Assembly: GCA_021234155.1 (NCBI GenBank)
Contig: JAJEKV010000002.1
Coordinates: forward strand, 21,171,726 to 21,235,725
From: Isoetes taiwanensis
Lineage: Eukaryota > Streptophyta > Lycopodiopsida > Isoetales > Isoetaceae
Reading direction: 5' to 3'
Length of the DNA stretch: 64,000 nucleotides
A model generated the notes under the pieces. That model saw nothing but the letters and a program-made list of their open reading frames with translations. It searched no databases and had not been told where the DNA came from. Positions 12,328 to 24,300 of the stretch are shown piece by piece. The translations under genes and the position numbers were made by a program. The number at the start of each line of letters is the position of its first letter. Position 1 is the stretch's first letter.

Positions 12328-12495
12328 ATGCAATCTGGTGATTTTGAAACTGAATGTGGCGATCAGGAGAACATGCAATCTGGTGATTTTGAAACCGAAT
12401 GTGGCAAACATCAGATGGCATCTGGTGAATTCAAAATTGTGAAGAGTAAACAACAGGTGGCATGCAGTAATTTTGAAAGTGGGAGAGATGAGAAA
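12328..12495 (+). repeat. Four 42-bp coding repeats in the transposase N-terminus
   Basis: The protein reads MQSGDFETECG..., NMQSGDFETECGKH, QMASGEFKIVKSKQ, QVACSNFESGRDEK: a 14-residue unit repeated four times, the first two nearly identical in DNA and the later two drifted. Confidence 0.75.
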
Positions 12496-13054
12496 GGGAA
12501 AAAGAAGATGGCAGAGCATGATAGCGAAATTGAAAAGGGTAGTACATCCTCAAGGTATGTTACCAAAAAAATAAGGACCAGTGTGCAAAATGCTGTTACT
12601 GTTATGAGAAAAGAAGCTGAATCTCTGGCTCCTAATCAAAGGTACTTATTTGCTTCTAGATTCTTGCAAGATCACAGGCTATTGGAGCTTTTTGAACCTG
12701 TGATTGGTTTGCCTTCATAAGTAGTGGTCAAGCATGCAATTTTAGAAAACCTTAAAGATGGATTGGAAGAGGTAAAATGCTCTAATAGTGGTGATAAATT
12801 GGCTGCCAAGCACTCAGTTTTATCAATGGTTGTGGGGAAAAATGGTGATATGAAGCAAAAGGGAATTGCTTGCAAGATGCTCAAATGCCATCCCCGAAAT
12901 CTTTCATATGCTGCTAGCAGAAGAAAGAGAATGGCAATTGCTGGTTCAAACATTTGGGCATTAGCAGGCAGGAATGCTAGATTTGATCGTTTGGATGAAG
13001 AAACCAAGCTAAAAGTCATCCAGTTCTGGCTTAACAACACCAAGGTTTCACCAA

Positions 13055-14217
13055 AATGCAGATCGATCCGACGGATCGCGATTCTCGAGCCAGACGAGCA
13101 TGCAAGAGTTGCATGCGTTGCCTGCATGCATTGCATGCATTTCGGGCCTCTCATCCGGTTAGGGGATCGCTATTTCTTCCTGCATTCGCCTTCAGCTTCT
13201 CATCGGCGCTTTCTCTTCGCCCAGCAGTGTTTCAGGTTATGTTCTATGCTCTCATGCAGAGGAGGGGCTTCCTCTTGCATGGGTTGACCTTTCGTGGCAT
13301 TTCCTATCATTCTTGTTTCTCTTCGACCTGACCTTTCCTGGCGTATCCCTTCCTGGCGTTTCTTATCGTTCTCGGTTCTCTTCTACCTTGGCCTGCGTTG
13401 ACCTTTCCTGGCGCATCCCTTCCTGGCGTTTCCTATCTTTCTCGTATCTCTTCCTATCCTTCTCGTCACGGCTTCTACCTCGGCATTCCTCCACTATGGG
13501 GCAATTCTTGAGCCTTCATCTCGGATCGACGGGAAGTTCTCTTCTTTCGGGCGTTGTTGTGTCATGCGAGTCGCAGCTCGAGAATGCAGATCGATCCGAC
13601 GGATCGCGATTCTCGAGCCAGACGAGCATGCAAGAGTTGCATGCGTTGCCTGCATGCATTGCATGCATTTCGGGCCTCTCATCCGGTTAGGGGATCGCTA
13701 TTTCTTCCTGCATTCGCCTTCAGCTTCTCATCGGCGCTTTCTCTTCCGCCAGTTGTTTTTGTGTTATGTTCTATGCTCTCCCTCCCTCCCTCCCTTAAGT
13801 ATTTTGTTTATATATGTTGTTCAAGGTGGCGGCTTTTAATCAACCCTCGCTTTTTCGAGGTTTTTGTTCTTCTCTATTGTGTTTTGTGGTCTTATGCAGG
13901 TACAGGGGCGTTGCACGACGTTGGTTTCTTTTTGGAGCGTGGGTTTTTTGGGAAGTTTAGCAGCCGGCGTTGTCTAAGCCCACTGCCTAGGGCTTATCGC
14001 TAGGGTTTTTCCTCGAAAACCCGAAAGGGCGGGGTTTTTTAATCCCGGCGATAAGCCCTAGGCAGGTACACTAGCCAAACATCTATGATATATTTTTGTA
14101 TTTTGGGGTCCAGGTGTTATGACTGGATATTCCCTGTATTTTTTGTTTTTTTGGGTAGCTTGCGATATGCAGCTACCCACTCTCTACCATTGTAATTACA
14201 CTGCTGGGATGAATAGA
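13055..14217 (+). mobile_element. Insertion inside transposase exon 1, with 528-bp tandem units
   Basis: The coding text ...NTKVSPK stops at about 13,055 and resumes at about 14,218 (RDVRKKR). Between them lies GC-richer DNA unlike its surroundings. A segment of about 199 bases (13,055-13,253) recurs at 13,583-13,780 with a 528-base period. Each copy holds the palindrome CGATCCGACGGATCG and many GCATGC/CATGCA words. The 13.29-13.47 kb part has short CTTTCCTGGCG repeats. The right end reads GTAATTACACTGCTGGGATG and GAATAGAAAA, and AAAA flanks both sides. It could be a retroposon with a short A-tail and tandem 5' monomers, or a TRIM-like LTR element; TG..CA ends and a primer site were not convincing. 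Confidence 0.6.
13983..14065. repeat. Hairpin with perfect 18-bp arms
   Basis: CTGCCTAGGGCTTATCGC (13,983-14,000) and its exact inverse complement (14,048-14,065) enclose a 47-base loop that has a smaller AAAACCC/GGGGTTTT stem. It lies near the right end of the insertion in transposase exon 1. Confidence 0.85.
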
Positions 14218-14360
14218 AAAGCCCCATCCAAGGGATGTGAGGAAAAAAAGAAGCGAGGCAATCCAATATCTTGACATTCCTCAGGTATTAAAGCTTTTGT
14301 CAAAGAAACTATTACATTTCAGTTTCTTTGTTGTTTTCATGTACATTTTCATGCACATAT

Positions 14361-14726
14361 GTGAACTCCTCTACTAATCTTAGTTTACTTGCTTTGATGT
14401 AGCCTTTTCGGTCTGTTTTGCTTACTGTATTATACATGTAAATGAGGTTTATGGGGTCATCTACTTGCTCTTGGAAGTATTTCATGTATATTATGTGATA
14501 TATATGTACATAGTGTAAGGATGTAAGATTAAATGTGCCAGAAGTGAACTCCTTTGCCAATCTTAGTTTACTTGCTTTGATGTAGCCTTTTCGGTCTGTT
14601 TTACTTAATGTATTATACATGTAAATGAGGTTCATGGGGTCATCTACTTGCTCTGGGAAGTATTTCATGTATAATATGTGATATATATGTACATAGTGTA
14701 AGGATGTAGGATTAAATGTGCTATAA
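14361..14726. repeat. 183-bp tandem duplication in the transposase intron
   Basis: Two direct copies (14,361-14,543 and 14,544-14,726), both starting GTGAACTCCT. They differ at only a handful of positions and lie within the intron between exons 1 and 2. Confidence 0.85.
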
Positions 14727-16534
14727 ATTGATACTATACATAATCTACTGTACATATGTACTGAATATGTACAGATTCAATCAAATCTTTTTACATGTAC
14801 AACTGATATGTACTGGTATACATAGTATTTCTTACTTATGTACTGGATATGTAAGGTATTCAATGCACAGTCTTCTCCAACTTACATATTTTCTTTTGCA
14901 ATGTGCAGGCTGAGCTATATGAGCAGTTTGTGGAGGAGAATCCAGATGCAGATGTTGGTATTAGAATGTTCGAATACCTGAAACCAAGTTGCATAAGGAA
15001 ATTGAAGGAGAGAAACACTTGCTGTTGTGTCAAGCATGAACAAGCAGAGAATTTCAGAAAAGCTTTCAACTCTATGAGGCAGAAGTTTCACATAAATTGC
15101 AGTTGCAATTGTGATGTATGTGCTGTTGGTACACATAATGGGGTTTGTCAGGCACAAAAGCTTACATTTTGTAATGTTAGCACTCTTTGGAGAGAAATGG
15201 TTTGCCAAAAAGAGGAAAGGGAAGAGTGGCACAATCTGAAGTGCATAAGGGGGGATTGTGAAAAATGTGGTAAGCAAAAGATTCCCTTATGTCCAAAAGA
15301 GACTGATCAGAATAATGAAGATGATGTTAAATGGCAAGCTTACTGTTATATGGATAAAAAGTCAAGGAATGACACTTCTAGAAAACTAAGATTAGTGGAC
15401 AAGCAAATAGATGCTCCTTTCATGCTATCTGCCATGTTTGATCACATGAAAAAATTTGTCTGTCACAACTTTGCAGCTCATTGGCAAAGCAAGGAATTTA
15501 GGAGAAGCATTCGAACTCTAAGAGATGATTATGTGATATCATTAGTAGACTTTGCAGAAAATTATACATTGCAGCCCTTCAAAGAAGTGCGATCCCCGAA
15601 CATTGGAATGCGAGACCGGATCACTATTTTGGTACACATCACTCTCTTCAAGGTAAATGGTAAGTTGCGTAAGACCTGTTCACTTATATGTTTCGATGAT
15701 AGAAGTCATGACACACATTTTGTACAACATGCATTTCAACTTCATCTTCAGTGGTTGAAAGAGAATGGAGGATCTCACATGCGGTATCATCTCATGTGGT
15801 CAGATGGTTGTCTTTGCTTTCGGTTCAAATCCGTAAGATCATTCTACTTCATATGCGGTACCATTGTCGCGATGGCATTCGTGGTACAATGGAATTTCTT
15901 CGGATCGGGGCATGGGAAGGGGGAACATGATGGAGAGGTCGCCAAGGCCAAGCAACTCTTGGCGATTGAGCAAAGAAGAGAGCATGGGATTGAAATAAAG
16001 GGTGCTCATGATGCCCGTGTGTTGTTTTGAGAAACAAGAAATCTCAAGTTAAGTAGAGTGTATTGGGAAGTGAAGGAGGCTGAGATTGATGTGTCAAAGC
16101 CATTTGATGTGCAACCCCTTCTTGGTGTCCAAAGGCGGGCTTTGTGTATCTTCCATAAGTCAGGAGGACCCAACCTTCTTGATGGTTAGACCACTATATC
16201 GGTTTTTGCAAAGTGCTCGCATAAACTTTGAATGGCGTGCATGTGAGTCTATTCAACACTGTGGAAAGTGGACATTGAAGAAGCTAGTCCCATGTGCACA
16301 TGCTGAAGGTACAGAATTGGAATCAGAAACTGCAATGTTTGCAAATGAGGTAGAGGAGTTACATGATGTGATACAGTTTGGTGATAATTTTGCTTCTTTT
16401 GCTCTTCCTGGTAATGAGGAAGATGTGCCATACTATGTTCTTGCTTGCACTAGAGAAAAGCATGTATTGGATCAAACAGTCATTGATGATTACAAGAATG
16501 AGCATCATGCAGGTGATGCAGTCATATCAGCTTA

Positions 16535-17543
16535 ATATGTAGCATTATAACAGGGGGTTTTTTCTGTGATTTTATACGCTTTTTGACATGGTTTTTATAT
16601 GATTTCATGGGCGTATTGCACGAGACATACTAATCAGTATATCTAGAGTGCACACTGGATTCTCATATTTGAATGACATTTTATCTATGATTTTGCAATG
16701 GTTTTGTCTGCATATTTTTGTTCCTTAAAAACCTTAATTAATATAATTTTATGAAAGGCCATGCAAACAACGAGGCATTCAACTTTAGGGTTCGACTTTA
16801 GGGTTCTGGAGGGAAGGGGATTTAGAGGACCATTTCCGGCAGTTTTCTCCTCGCTATGGCTTCCTCTGATGGCTAGATTAGTAGCTGTGGCAGGTTGCAA
16901 AGGTGTCGATGGCGTGTTACAGATCACAGAGACCATGATGCAGATGCGTGCTCCTTTTGAAGAGATGCTCCTACTGATTATCTTTGCTCTAATTTATTCT
17001 TTTACCAGCTTCTCCTGTTTTCCCTAAACTGTGTTCTGCGGAAGCTACATATTCAGATGTAGTCAATAATTCGGATTGAGTGTGATTTTTATTGTGTTTG
17101 TGTCTCTCGAGCCATTAGAGTTGTTTCTCTAAGGTTTAGGTGGCTTATACCACCAAGATCTGAGATACTTATCTCTCGTGATAACCCGAGGGTAGCTTTG
17201 GGGCAAGTATGAACTTGGCGAACCGGAGGCATAGCATGGCAAAGAAAGACGGGCGGTTACTCAACTTGAAAATGTGAAATCAGAGGCATTCCTCTTTCGC
17301 TTTTCCCTGATATTTCAAAGGCATCTCCACGACCCCACTATGTCGGTAGTTGATGAATTTTAGGAGCGTAAAATCTTTGCTTTGTATATCTTTGACTCAT
17401 CCAACTCGTGAAATGCATTATCAAATAGAAAGAATCAGCTACATCAGGGCAATCAAAGGTAAAGTGCTGCCCTCTTCCTTTATACCTCATTTGGTATCAT
17501 TATCAGTGTGAATAATGCTAACACAAGACTAAAATTTGAGCGG
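16535..17543. other. Spacer between transposase and the duplicated part of the transposon
   Basis: No supported ORF. The stretch 16,760-17,020 is GC-richer and open on the plus strand, but shows no recognisable protein. AAGACTAAAATT occurs at 17,525 and again at 17,556, near the point where similarity to the third copy begins. Confidence 0.4.
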
Positions 17544-18555
17544 GCCGGTTTACAAAAGACTAAAATTGTGAAGGCAGCCCCGTATCTTCCCTTGCTTGTG
17601 GTGTGGATCTTAACCGTGTGGCCGATAAATTCAAGCTTCCAAATGCCAAGTTCTCGCCAGTTCTCTGCGGCGGCTCGCTCTTTAATTGGCAGCAGGTATG
17701 CCTATACCCAAACACACTGTTTTGGGCCTGCAACTCAATTATGTTCATATAGCACAGTTTGCAGATCCTCTTCAACGATTGACCTTAGGTCTAGTAGTGG
17801 AATGGATCAGGTACCACAAATTAGGTTTTAAGTACCATGGCTTTTGTAGAATATCATCAGATTACGCCAGTTAACCATAGAGTAGCATTGCTGATTGATT
17901 TTAACCCCATCAGGGTCAGGAATGTTTGTCTTCCAAAACGTGGTACATTTGTGATAGCAAAGAGTTTGACAGAGTCAAATAAAGCTGTCACTGCTGCAAC
18001 AAATTACAATAACCGTGTTGTTGAATGTAGATTGGCTGTGGTGAGTTTTGATTTACTTTCAATGTTGTTTCCAATGGCAATATGTTATGCATTGTAGTCT
18101 TTGCGAAATTGAAATTAATAATTTGGAGATGCCTCTTTGCAGATGATTCTTGATGTAAAGCTGGGAATGTCAGATGATTCTTGATGTAAAGCTGGGAATG
18201 TCAGTTGAAGCAGTTAGGACAGTGTCAACCCTGTCCGATGTTGAAGGAATGTGTGTTTCATATTCAGCTTCCCATGGGTGTATGGATCTAATAATTGCTG
18301 TAGAGGCAGGCCACATAAACCAGAGTTGCTTTTGATGCAACAACATTCTATAGAGTCGTGGCTCAAGAATCTAGATGGGCTTTTTACAGAATTCTTACAC
18401 AAGGAGCCATTTACGATTGAAGAAATTGAAGAATGTGCGAAGGAAAAACTTGATATAGTACTATGGAAAGTGCCAAGTTTCTTGGCGATTTGCTATCTCG
18501 TGGCTAAACATTACAAGTGCTCAAATGAGCTGAGCAGTAATGCGATGGCATTATA
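17544..18555 (+). CDS. Plus-strand ORF cluster inside the transposon, function unknown
   Basis: Three plus-strand stretches look like exons. (1) From 17,544: [17 protein letters not shown], with the rest best read in the third copy ([17 protein letters not shown]), ending at CAG|GTATGC near 17,695. (2) 17,837-18,040: [20 protein letters not shown] and [16 protein letters not shown], ending before GTGAGT. (3) After an AG at about 18,141: [27 protein letters not shown], and a frame ending [20 protein letters not shown] with a stop at 18,554. A 31-base unit (GATGATTCTTGATGTAAAGC...) is duplicated at about 18,140-18,205. The third copy preserves the same frames apart from changes at CAG/CTG sites. 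I do not recognise the protein; it may be captured host sequence. Confidence 0.4.
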
Positions 18556-19059
18556 GGCACCAACGTCTTCATATATGAGGTTCTTCGCAGGATCCTTGAG
18601 AAAAAATGATTAAAAAAAATTGCTAATTAGTGTATGTTTTCTCTAAATTTAGTTTAAATATTTATTCTAGTAGATAGACCATAATATTATTTGAATTATG
18701 AAGTTGTCCTAATGGCATGATAGCCAGATTATTTGTTAGCCATTATTATTTGAACTATGAAGTTGCCCTGATGCATGAACTGTTTAATCGCATGTCTGAT
18801 GCAAGCTATGAAGTTCAAATGCACTCTAAATATTCCATGGTTTCCTTTAAATATTCCATGGTTTCCTTTGTATTCTAATGTCACCCTCACAATGACTTCA
18901 ATTTTTGATCTACTTGTTTATTATACATTGTATCATAGAAATGCTTATTTAAACATATCGACATCATTACAATTCCAGCCCAAATATGTTTTTAATACAA
19001 CAACAAATATGACATATAATATAACTAAAAATATTTTCTACTTCGTTCATCAATTCTTA

Positions 19060-19210
19060 GGGCCCCGAAGGGGCCCAAAAAGTTTTGGGTTGACACACAA
19101 ACCATTACATTCAACACTCTAATATTAAATCCCCCTTCAAACCCCCTTTGGTTTGGGTGCATATTCACACGGGGGGTGACTCCGTGCAACGAGAGCTGTT
19201 GGATAGGCAT
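19060..19210. repeat. GC-rich inverted-repeat patch
   Basis: GGGCCCCGAAGGGGCCC (a perfect palindrome around GAA) is followed by C-rich and G-rich runs (CCCCCTTTGG, ACGGGGGGTGA) that can pair. Present in copy 3 at about 36,290-36,440 with altered run lengths. Confidence 0.5.
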
Positions 19211-19212
19211 AT

Positions 19213-19586
19213 TCACCCCTTATTCCTTAATCTACACCGTACACAAAGTTCCTCGTTTGTGGGGTATGGATGTACAAAATTTGCTATACTGTATAACAAG
19301 ATTTGCAAAATACACTAAGATTTTAGGCAATATACTATATGGTGCTGATTTCGTACGTGCAAAACATAATTACTATTATCAGAAATTGCCAAGTTGCCAT
19401 AACAAATATAAGTTGTTGGATGATAGAGAAGTATTGGTGCCAGTAGAGTCTGTTATTGGAGCTAAATTTCCCATGAAGAAGATAAATCACAGGGTTAAAG
19501 GTGCTAGTGCAGCTTTTGCATTGTCTGATGATGTGCATGAGATGTTGCTAGGAAGTCTTCCCGAAATGGTGGATGCCTTGGATTAG
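19213..19586 (+). CDS. Plus-strand ORF of unknown function in the transposon
   Basis: An open frame ending TAG at 19,584-19,586 reads VPRLWGMDVQNLLYCITRF, LYGADFVRAKHNYYYQ, LDDREVLVPVESVIGAKFPM and ALSDDVHEMLLGSLPEMVD. It looks like the last exon of a gene, with ordinary codon use and an acidic end. In copy 3 (36,450-36,815) the same text is broken by small changes at CAG/CTG positions. No family recognised. It converges on the minus-strand Ulp1 gene, whose last ORF ends about 200 bases away. Confidence 0.4.
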
Positions 19587-19785
19587 GTGAAGGCTTTGAA
19601 TTTGCAGTGCTTTGTATTGTGTTACTTTTTGAATTGAATTGAATTTGCAGTGGTTTGTACTGTGTGAACTACCTGGTTTGTAAAATATAGCATGGAACAT
19701 GTTGAAGTTCAAATTGTAGACAAGTGCAAAAGGTACACATAATTATATTTCTGGAGCAAATAGTACAGTGTACACACTTAATAAC

Positions 19786-21181
19786 TTAAGAAGCAGGCCT
19801 AATCACTATGTCATTTGGAACACAATATCTCAGTACTATTGCATCATGCACGCCTTTCTTCCAACGGTTTTCGGGATTTACATGTGCTGCAGCAGTAGCA
19901 CTTGCTGTTGGGCATTCTCTGGCTATTGGAAGGCCGGTCCACCCTATTGGCTGATCAACTACTTCTGCAAAGGATGGTCTCCCCCAAGGATTATGTAGTA
20001 AACCTTGGACTGCAAGTAGATTTAGCAAATTGCTTCGAGTATCTGAATCACTGATTCTCTCAACCATTTCCCAAAGCTCAGGAAGCATGGTATTCGACCT
20101 TGGATTAGTCCCCCGGCCAGCATATTGGGAACTTAGATTTCTTTCTTCTAGATCAGTTGGTTGAAGATCTACTTCAGCTGGTTGAAGAATTTGACACTTG
20201 TTTTGTGGATCATTCCTTACACCTACAATGCATACAAAATTATTAGTATATCATGTGAAAGCTTAACTGTATTACCTAAGTTATGTACATACAGCCTGTA
20301 TTGCAAAAGCTCTACAACATACAACATCTAAGCATAATTGTATTACCTAAGTTAGATACATACACGAAGATGTGCCCGTGTCCTCGACTTGTTTGCTATC
20401 GATGTACCAAAGACACTCATCTTGTACCCCACCTTCATCATCTTCACTAGATTCTTCTATTATTGTAAATCTCTTCTTTGTGATGCTAGGCTTCTTAATT
20501 AGCAAGCAACCTCTATTGCAAAAGCTCCATAAACTATCAATGTCTTCACCATATTGAGATTTTATGCATTTCACCTCTTGTGTCATTGTATGCACGAGAA
20601 GTATCAAATTGATGCTCTTGGACATAAGTGGTAAAGTCATTTGCATTCTTCAAGCCTACAAACCGGTCAAATAGCCAACACAAATCTTTGTCTTCACCGG
20701 TTAGCACGGGATGCCATCTTGGTATGCGCAAGAGCAACCCTCATTGAAGATACATTTGAAAGGAAGGTCAATAATCATAACACATCTATTTCCTCGTGAT
20801 TCGGATACTTGAGGAGTGGAATATCCAAAGGGAAAAGAAATATGTCTGTCCCATCATTGGCCTCTAAGAAGAGGGTCCAACATCTATTGCCACCATAAAT
20901 GAATTTAAATCTTGGTATGCCTTGCTCATACAACTTGTCTACAATGGCTGTCAGAACATCCAAGGGAAGATCTGACCAAACAGCCAAATCCCAATGGTTG
21001 GAACACCAGTACAACAATGATTTCGACAATGGACGACAAAAGAAGACTCCATCAGGTAATTGGATTGGCACTTGAGTGCCATTATAGTCACTGGGTGCTG
21101 ATTTACAATAGTAACCCAAAATGCCTTGGAGATCAAATATAATAAGCCCTGTAAGTAATCCAGGGCAGTTAGGTTAGCCAT
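19786..21181 (-). CDS. C-terminal segments of the Ulp1 gene, or a separate transposon ORF
   Basis: Minus-strand pieces in order: 21,181-20,775 (YYCKSAPSDYNGTQVPIQLP, LPLDVLTAIVDKLYEQGIPR, FIYGGNRCWTLFLEANDGTD), 20,737-20,347 (LCWLFDRFVGLKNANDF, SYGEDIDSLWSFCNRG, acidic IEESSEDDEGG) and 20,088-19,786 (LPELWEMVERISDSDTRSN, NPWGRPSFAEVVDQPIGW). Splice-like junctions separate them. They are read best when the three repeat copies are compared, since single copies are frame-shifted. They may be the C-terminus of the protease gene or a separate gene; no domain recognised. Confidence 0.4.
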
Positions 21182-21353
21182 ACATCTAACCTGACCAAGC
21201 CTAAGGATAAGACAGAAAGTCTAAACTAATTCTAGTTTTTAACCCCTTGATAGAAATTAAAGCGTTGCAAACAATTTCTTATTCAAATAAATTTCAAAGT
21301 ACAATAGTCAATTAGCTTTAAATTCCATAAGTTGGAATGAGTTTAACTACCAC

Positions 21354-24300
21354 TCTTCTGCCCAGGCCCAGTGACAACTTGTTTTGTCTCATCTCTTCTT
21401 CTCAAACCATATTCAATCATGGCTTTTATTAATACATTTCTTCTGCCAAGTGCAAAATCCTTGTCGAACCATGTTGATGAAAACTGCAACAAACACAAGA
21501 ATTAAGATCCGCTACAATAAAACATCCCAAAAGATTTATGTGAAATATAAGAACAACTCACCATGCTTTTAGAATTCACTTGGGCATCCACAAAAGCTTG
21601 CATAAAGGCCATCACATAAAGACCGCAGCTTACATTATCTGGTTGTTGTGGAACCTCTGGAATAGTTTCCTTCTTCACTGCATTCTTCACATATAATTCG
21701 ACTCTACGTGAGCTAGAGTTGGTTAGATATGTGATGACATCCTTATGAAGCCTACACACACAAATAAGAACATGCAACTAAGATTTAAGCAAGCAGCAGT
21801 GGTACATATACTGAAAGAAAATGCTCACATATTTAGGAGTTCGATGTCCACTATTATACCAGTCATGGAGTTCAACACAATAATTGCAGGAGAAGCCATT
21901 GAGGTGGTACTGCAATTTTTTGCAGACTCTAAAACAAAAATCACCAAAACATGATGGGCAGGGTCCTCAACTTGAACTGGAACCATAATATCGGCATTTA
22001 CTAACAACAATGCCTTGTAGCCCTTTCTCAATCGCAAGACTTTCGACCGTCCCATACTATTAGCATCCAGGGCTAATCTTTTAAATGCTGCCCGATAAGT
22101 CAAAAAGTTTTCTGAAGGGAAGAAAAAGAAGACATCTCGCCATTTGGATGTCAATGTGCTGCTCACATACCTTCCGAATATGTCTAAATGTCTGTTAGAC
22201 ATGTACCTATCTTTAAACAATGTCTCCACACAGTATTTCGTGACCTTAATCAGAGGTTCAGCTTGGAACGGATAGAATGGAACCATTGTCTGAAGGTTAT
22301 CCATGTCACTGCAAACCAAGCATCAATGGTAACTAGCATAAAACACATATTTACTAATCCAATTACACTTACAGTTGCTCAACTGATGTCTGGCTTCTAG
22401 TTCTCTTTAGCTGGGTCGCGACACCTTTGTATCTTTTTTTTTTCTTGACTCTTTCTCGCTCACACCACCATATCGTATATCATTTCTATCCTCGATTCCT
22501 CCTTCTCTTGCTTCACCACAACCACCTGCTTCATATCTGTAGCCACATTCTCCACTAAAATTTCTTCAGTACTAGTTGTATATGTTCCTGTCTTACATGA
22601 TTCTTCAATCTTTTCGATTGTAGTTCCAACTAAGGCCATAGATCCACTAGTTTCCTCTGTTTCTGCGAATAATAAAATGTATGAACATGCAATAACTAAA
22701 TGCAATAAGTAGTTTTTGACTTACCACTTGAAAACAACATTTCAAGTTCGGTCTGATGATGTGGCATTGGCTTTAGAATTGGTACCTTCTGCACATTGTC
22801 TGCAACTGTTTTCTTGGGAGTGTCGAAGACCTCTACAATAATATCTTTTTTCTTTAGAGTGTCAGAGACGGCCTCATTGTTCTCCTCGCTCGCTGGTTCC
22901 AGTACTACAAGATAACTCATTATCAACAACAGCATAAACATCAAGAAAATGTAGAAATTAAACTAATATGGACACACACCTGTGTTGCCACATTCAGCCC
23001 TTTGCTTCAGGAGCTCAATTTGTTGTGCATATGAAGCTACAATTGTAGCTTTGCTTGTGACAACTGTATCTGTTATTAAAAAAATGAGCTCAATTTGCTT
23101 CCTTATAAAATCCAGCAAATTCATTTAAAACTAATTACTTACTTGATGTTCCTTTTCCTCCTCTCTCATGCTCTGCTACAAATGTGTTGAATGTGTTCAG
23201 AGGTGACCTAGATGTGGACGGGGTTGACTTATCATGCTTCCCTCCATAATAATCATCTACACAACTTGAAAAATCAAGTGTCTTTGCAGGAGGATCTACT
23301 CTGTTCTTGCCGGCATCTGCATACGAGGTGAAATTGAAATACATATGAAAATACCATAACCACATATCACATACCTTTCTCTGGCTTCTTTATACTACCC
23401 ATGTCACCTGCAAGAATGAAAGCATTACCAATAATAACTAGATGACTGAAAGAAATGTACAATCCAGAAAAGCAATGTACAATCCAATTCCAAATGTATT
23501 CCATGTATCTCAGACTTGAAATATGTACAGTTTATGTACACACATCCAAATGTAGAAAGCTTCCTAGAAAAAAAAGAATTCATAAATGCATTCCATGTAG
23601 TTTGTATTAGATATATTAGATATATGTATTTGGAGCCAACTGTAGAAAAGCTTACTGGAAATTTGTAATTGCATTAAAATGTATCATAGAGTACAGCATG
23701 TATCAAAATGTCCCCCAGTAGAAGACCACATGTTATACAAATGTACACACAGGCAGTTACCTACTTATCCTATTTTCTTAGTACATAAAAGTAACTCCTC
23801 AATATTATCTGGCAACACTGTACACCATGCACATTAATAATATGCATGTACTAAGATGATGTTTACACCAGCCTAGAAAAGCAAAACGATCCAACCCTAC
23901 AAATCTTCACTTCAACCTACATTTTAAAACCCAAATGTAATTAATATACTACAGAACAATTAATGCACAACCAATGCACAACTTCTAACTAATATCCATC
24001 TACCAATCTTACACCTGAACTAATAAAGAAAGACATGAAAGAAATCGAATATGCATGCTTACCTTTTCCAATCAGCCCCAATGCACGAGGTAGATTCACA
24101 TCCCATGTGTGACTGGTACTGCTAGATTGTTCCTTGTGCTAGCAAGATAGGAGATACATAATAGGCAGTAAGGATGTCTGCAAGATGCCAATACCACTGG
24201 GGAGGAACCAAAACACCGCCTTTCATAATTTGTGCGGGATCTGAAAATCAGCATTTGGTGCTCAAGAATGAAATCAAAGAAAGAGGAGGAGGCTGCAAGC

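Larger units (their letters stand above)
12328..16534 (+). pseudogene. Transposase gene of the large transposon (interrupted)
   Basis: Exon 1 runs from ATG 12,328 to a GT donor at 14,284 and exon 2 starts after AG at 14,907. Exon 1 has four 14-residue repeats, a basic KIRTSVQNAV helix and a domain with CHPRNL, ARFDRL and IQFWLNNTKVSP, continuing after an insertion as RDVRKKR...AIQYLDIPQ. Exon 2 opens AELYEQFVEENPDADVGIRM, then a cysteine-rich region (CCCVKH, CSCNCDVC, CIRGDCEKCGKQKIPLC; probably zinc-binding), then three spaced acidic motifs, DFAENY (about 15,548), SDGC (15,800) and HGKGEHDG (about 15,908), which look like a DDE-type catalytic core. A C-terminal part reads WRACESIQHCGKWTL and GDNFASFALPGNEEDVPYY. 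Lesions: TAA at 12,718, an insertion of about 1.16 kb at 13,055-14,217, TGA at 16,026, a frameshift near 16,170 and TAA at 16,533. The paralogue at 54.2 kb supports this exon structure and the call as one gene. Confidence 0.75.

Noticed and set aside
12672-13154. Minus-strand ORF of 160 codons across transposase exon 1
   Set aside because: It is antisense to a coding exon and crosses into the inserted element, so it cannot be one gene.
13055-13780. A TRIM-type LTR pair from the 199-bp direct repeats
   Set aside because: No primer-binding site follows the first copy, no polypurine tract precedes the second, and more than 400 bases of the insertion continue beyond the second copy.
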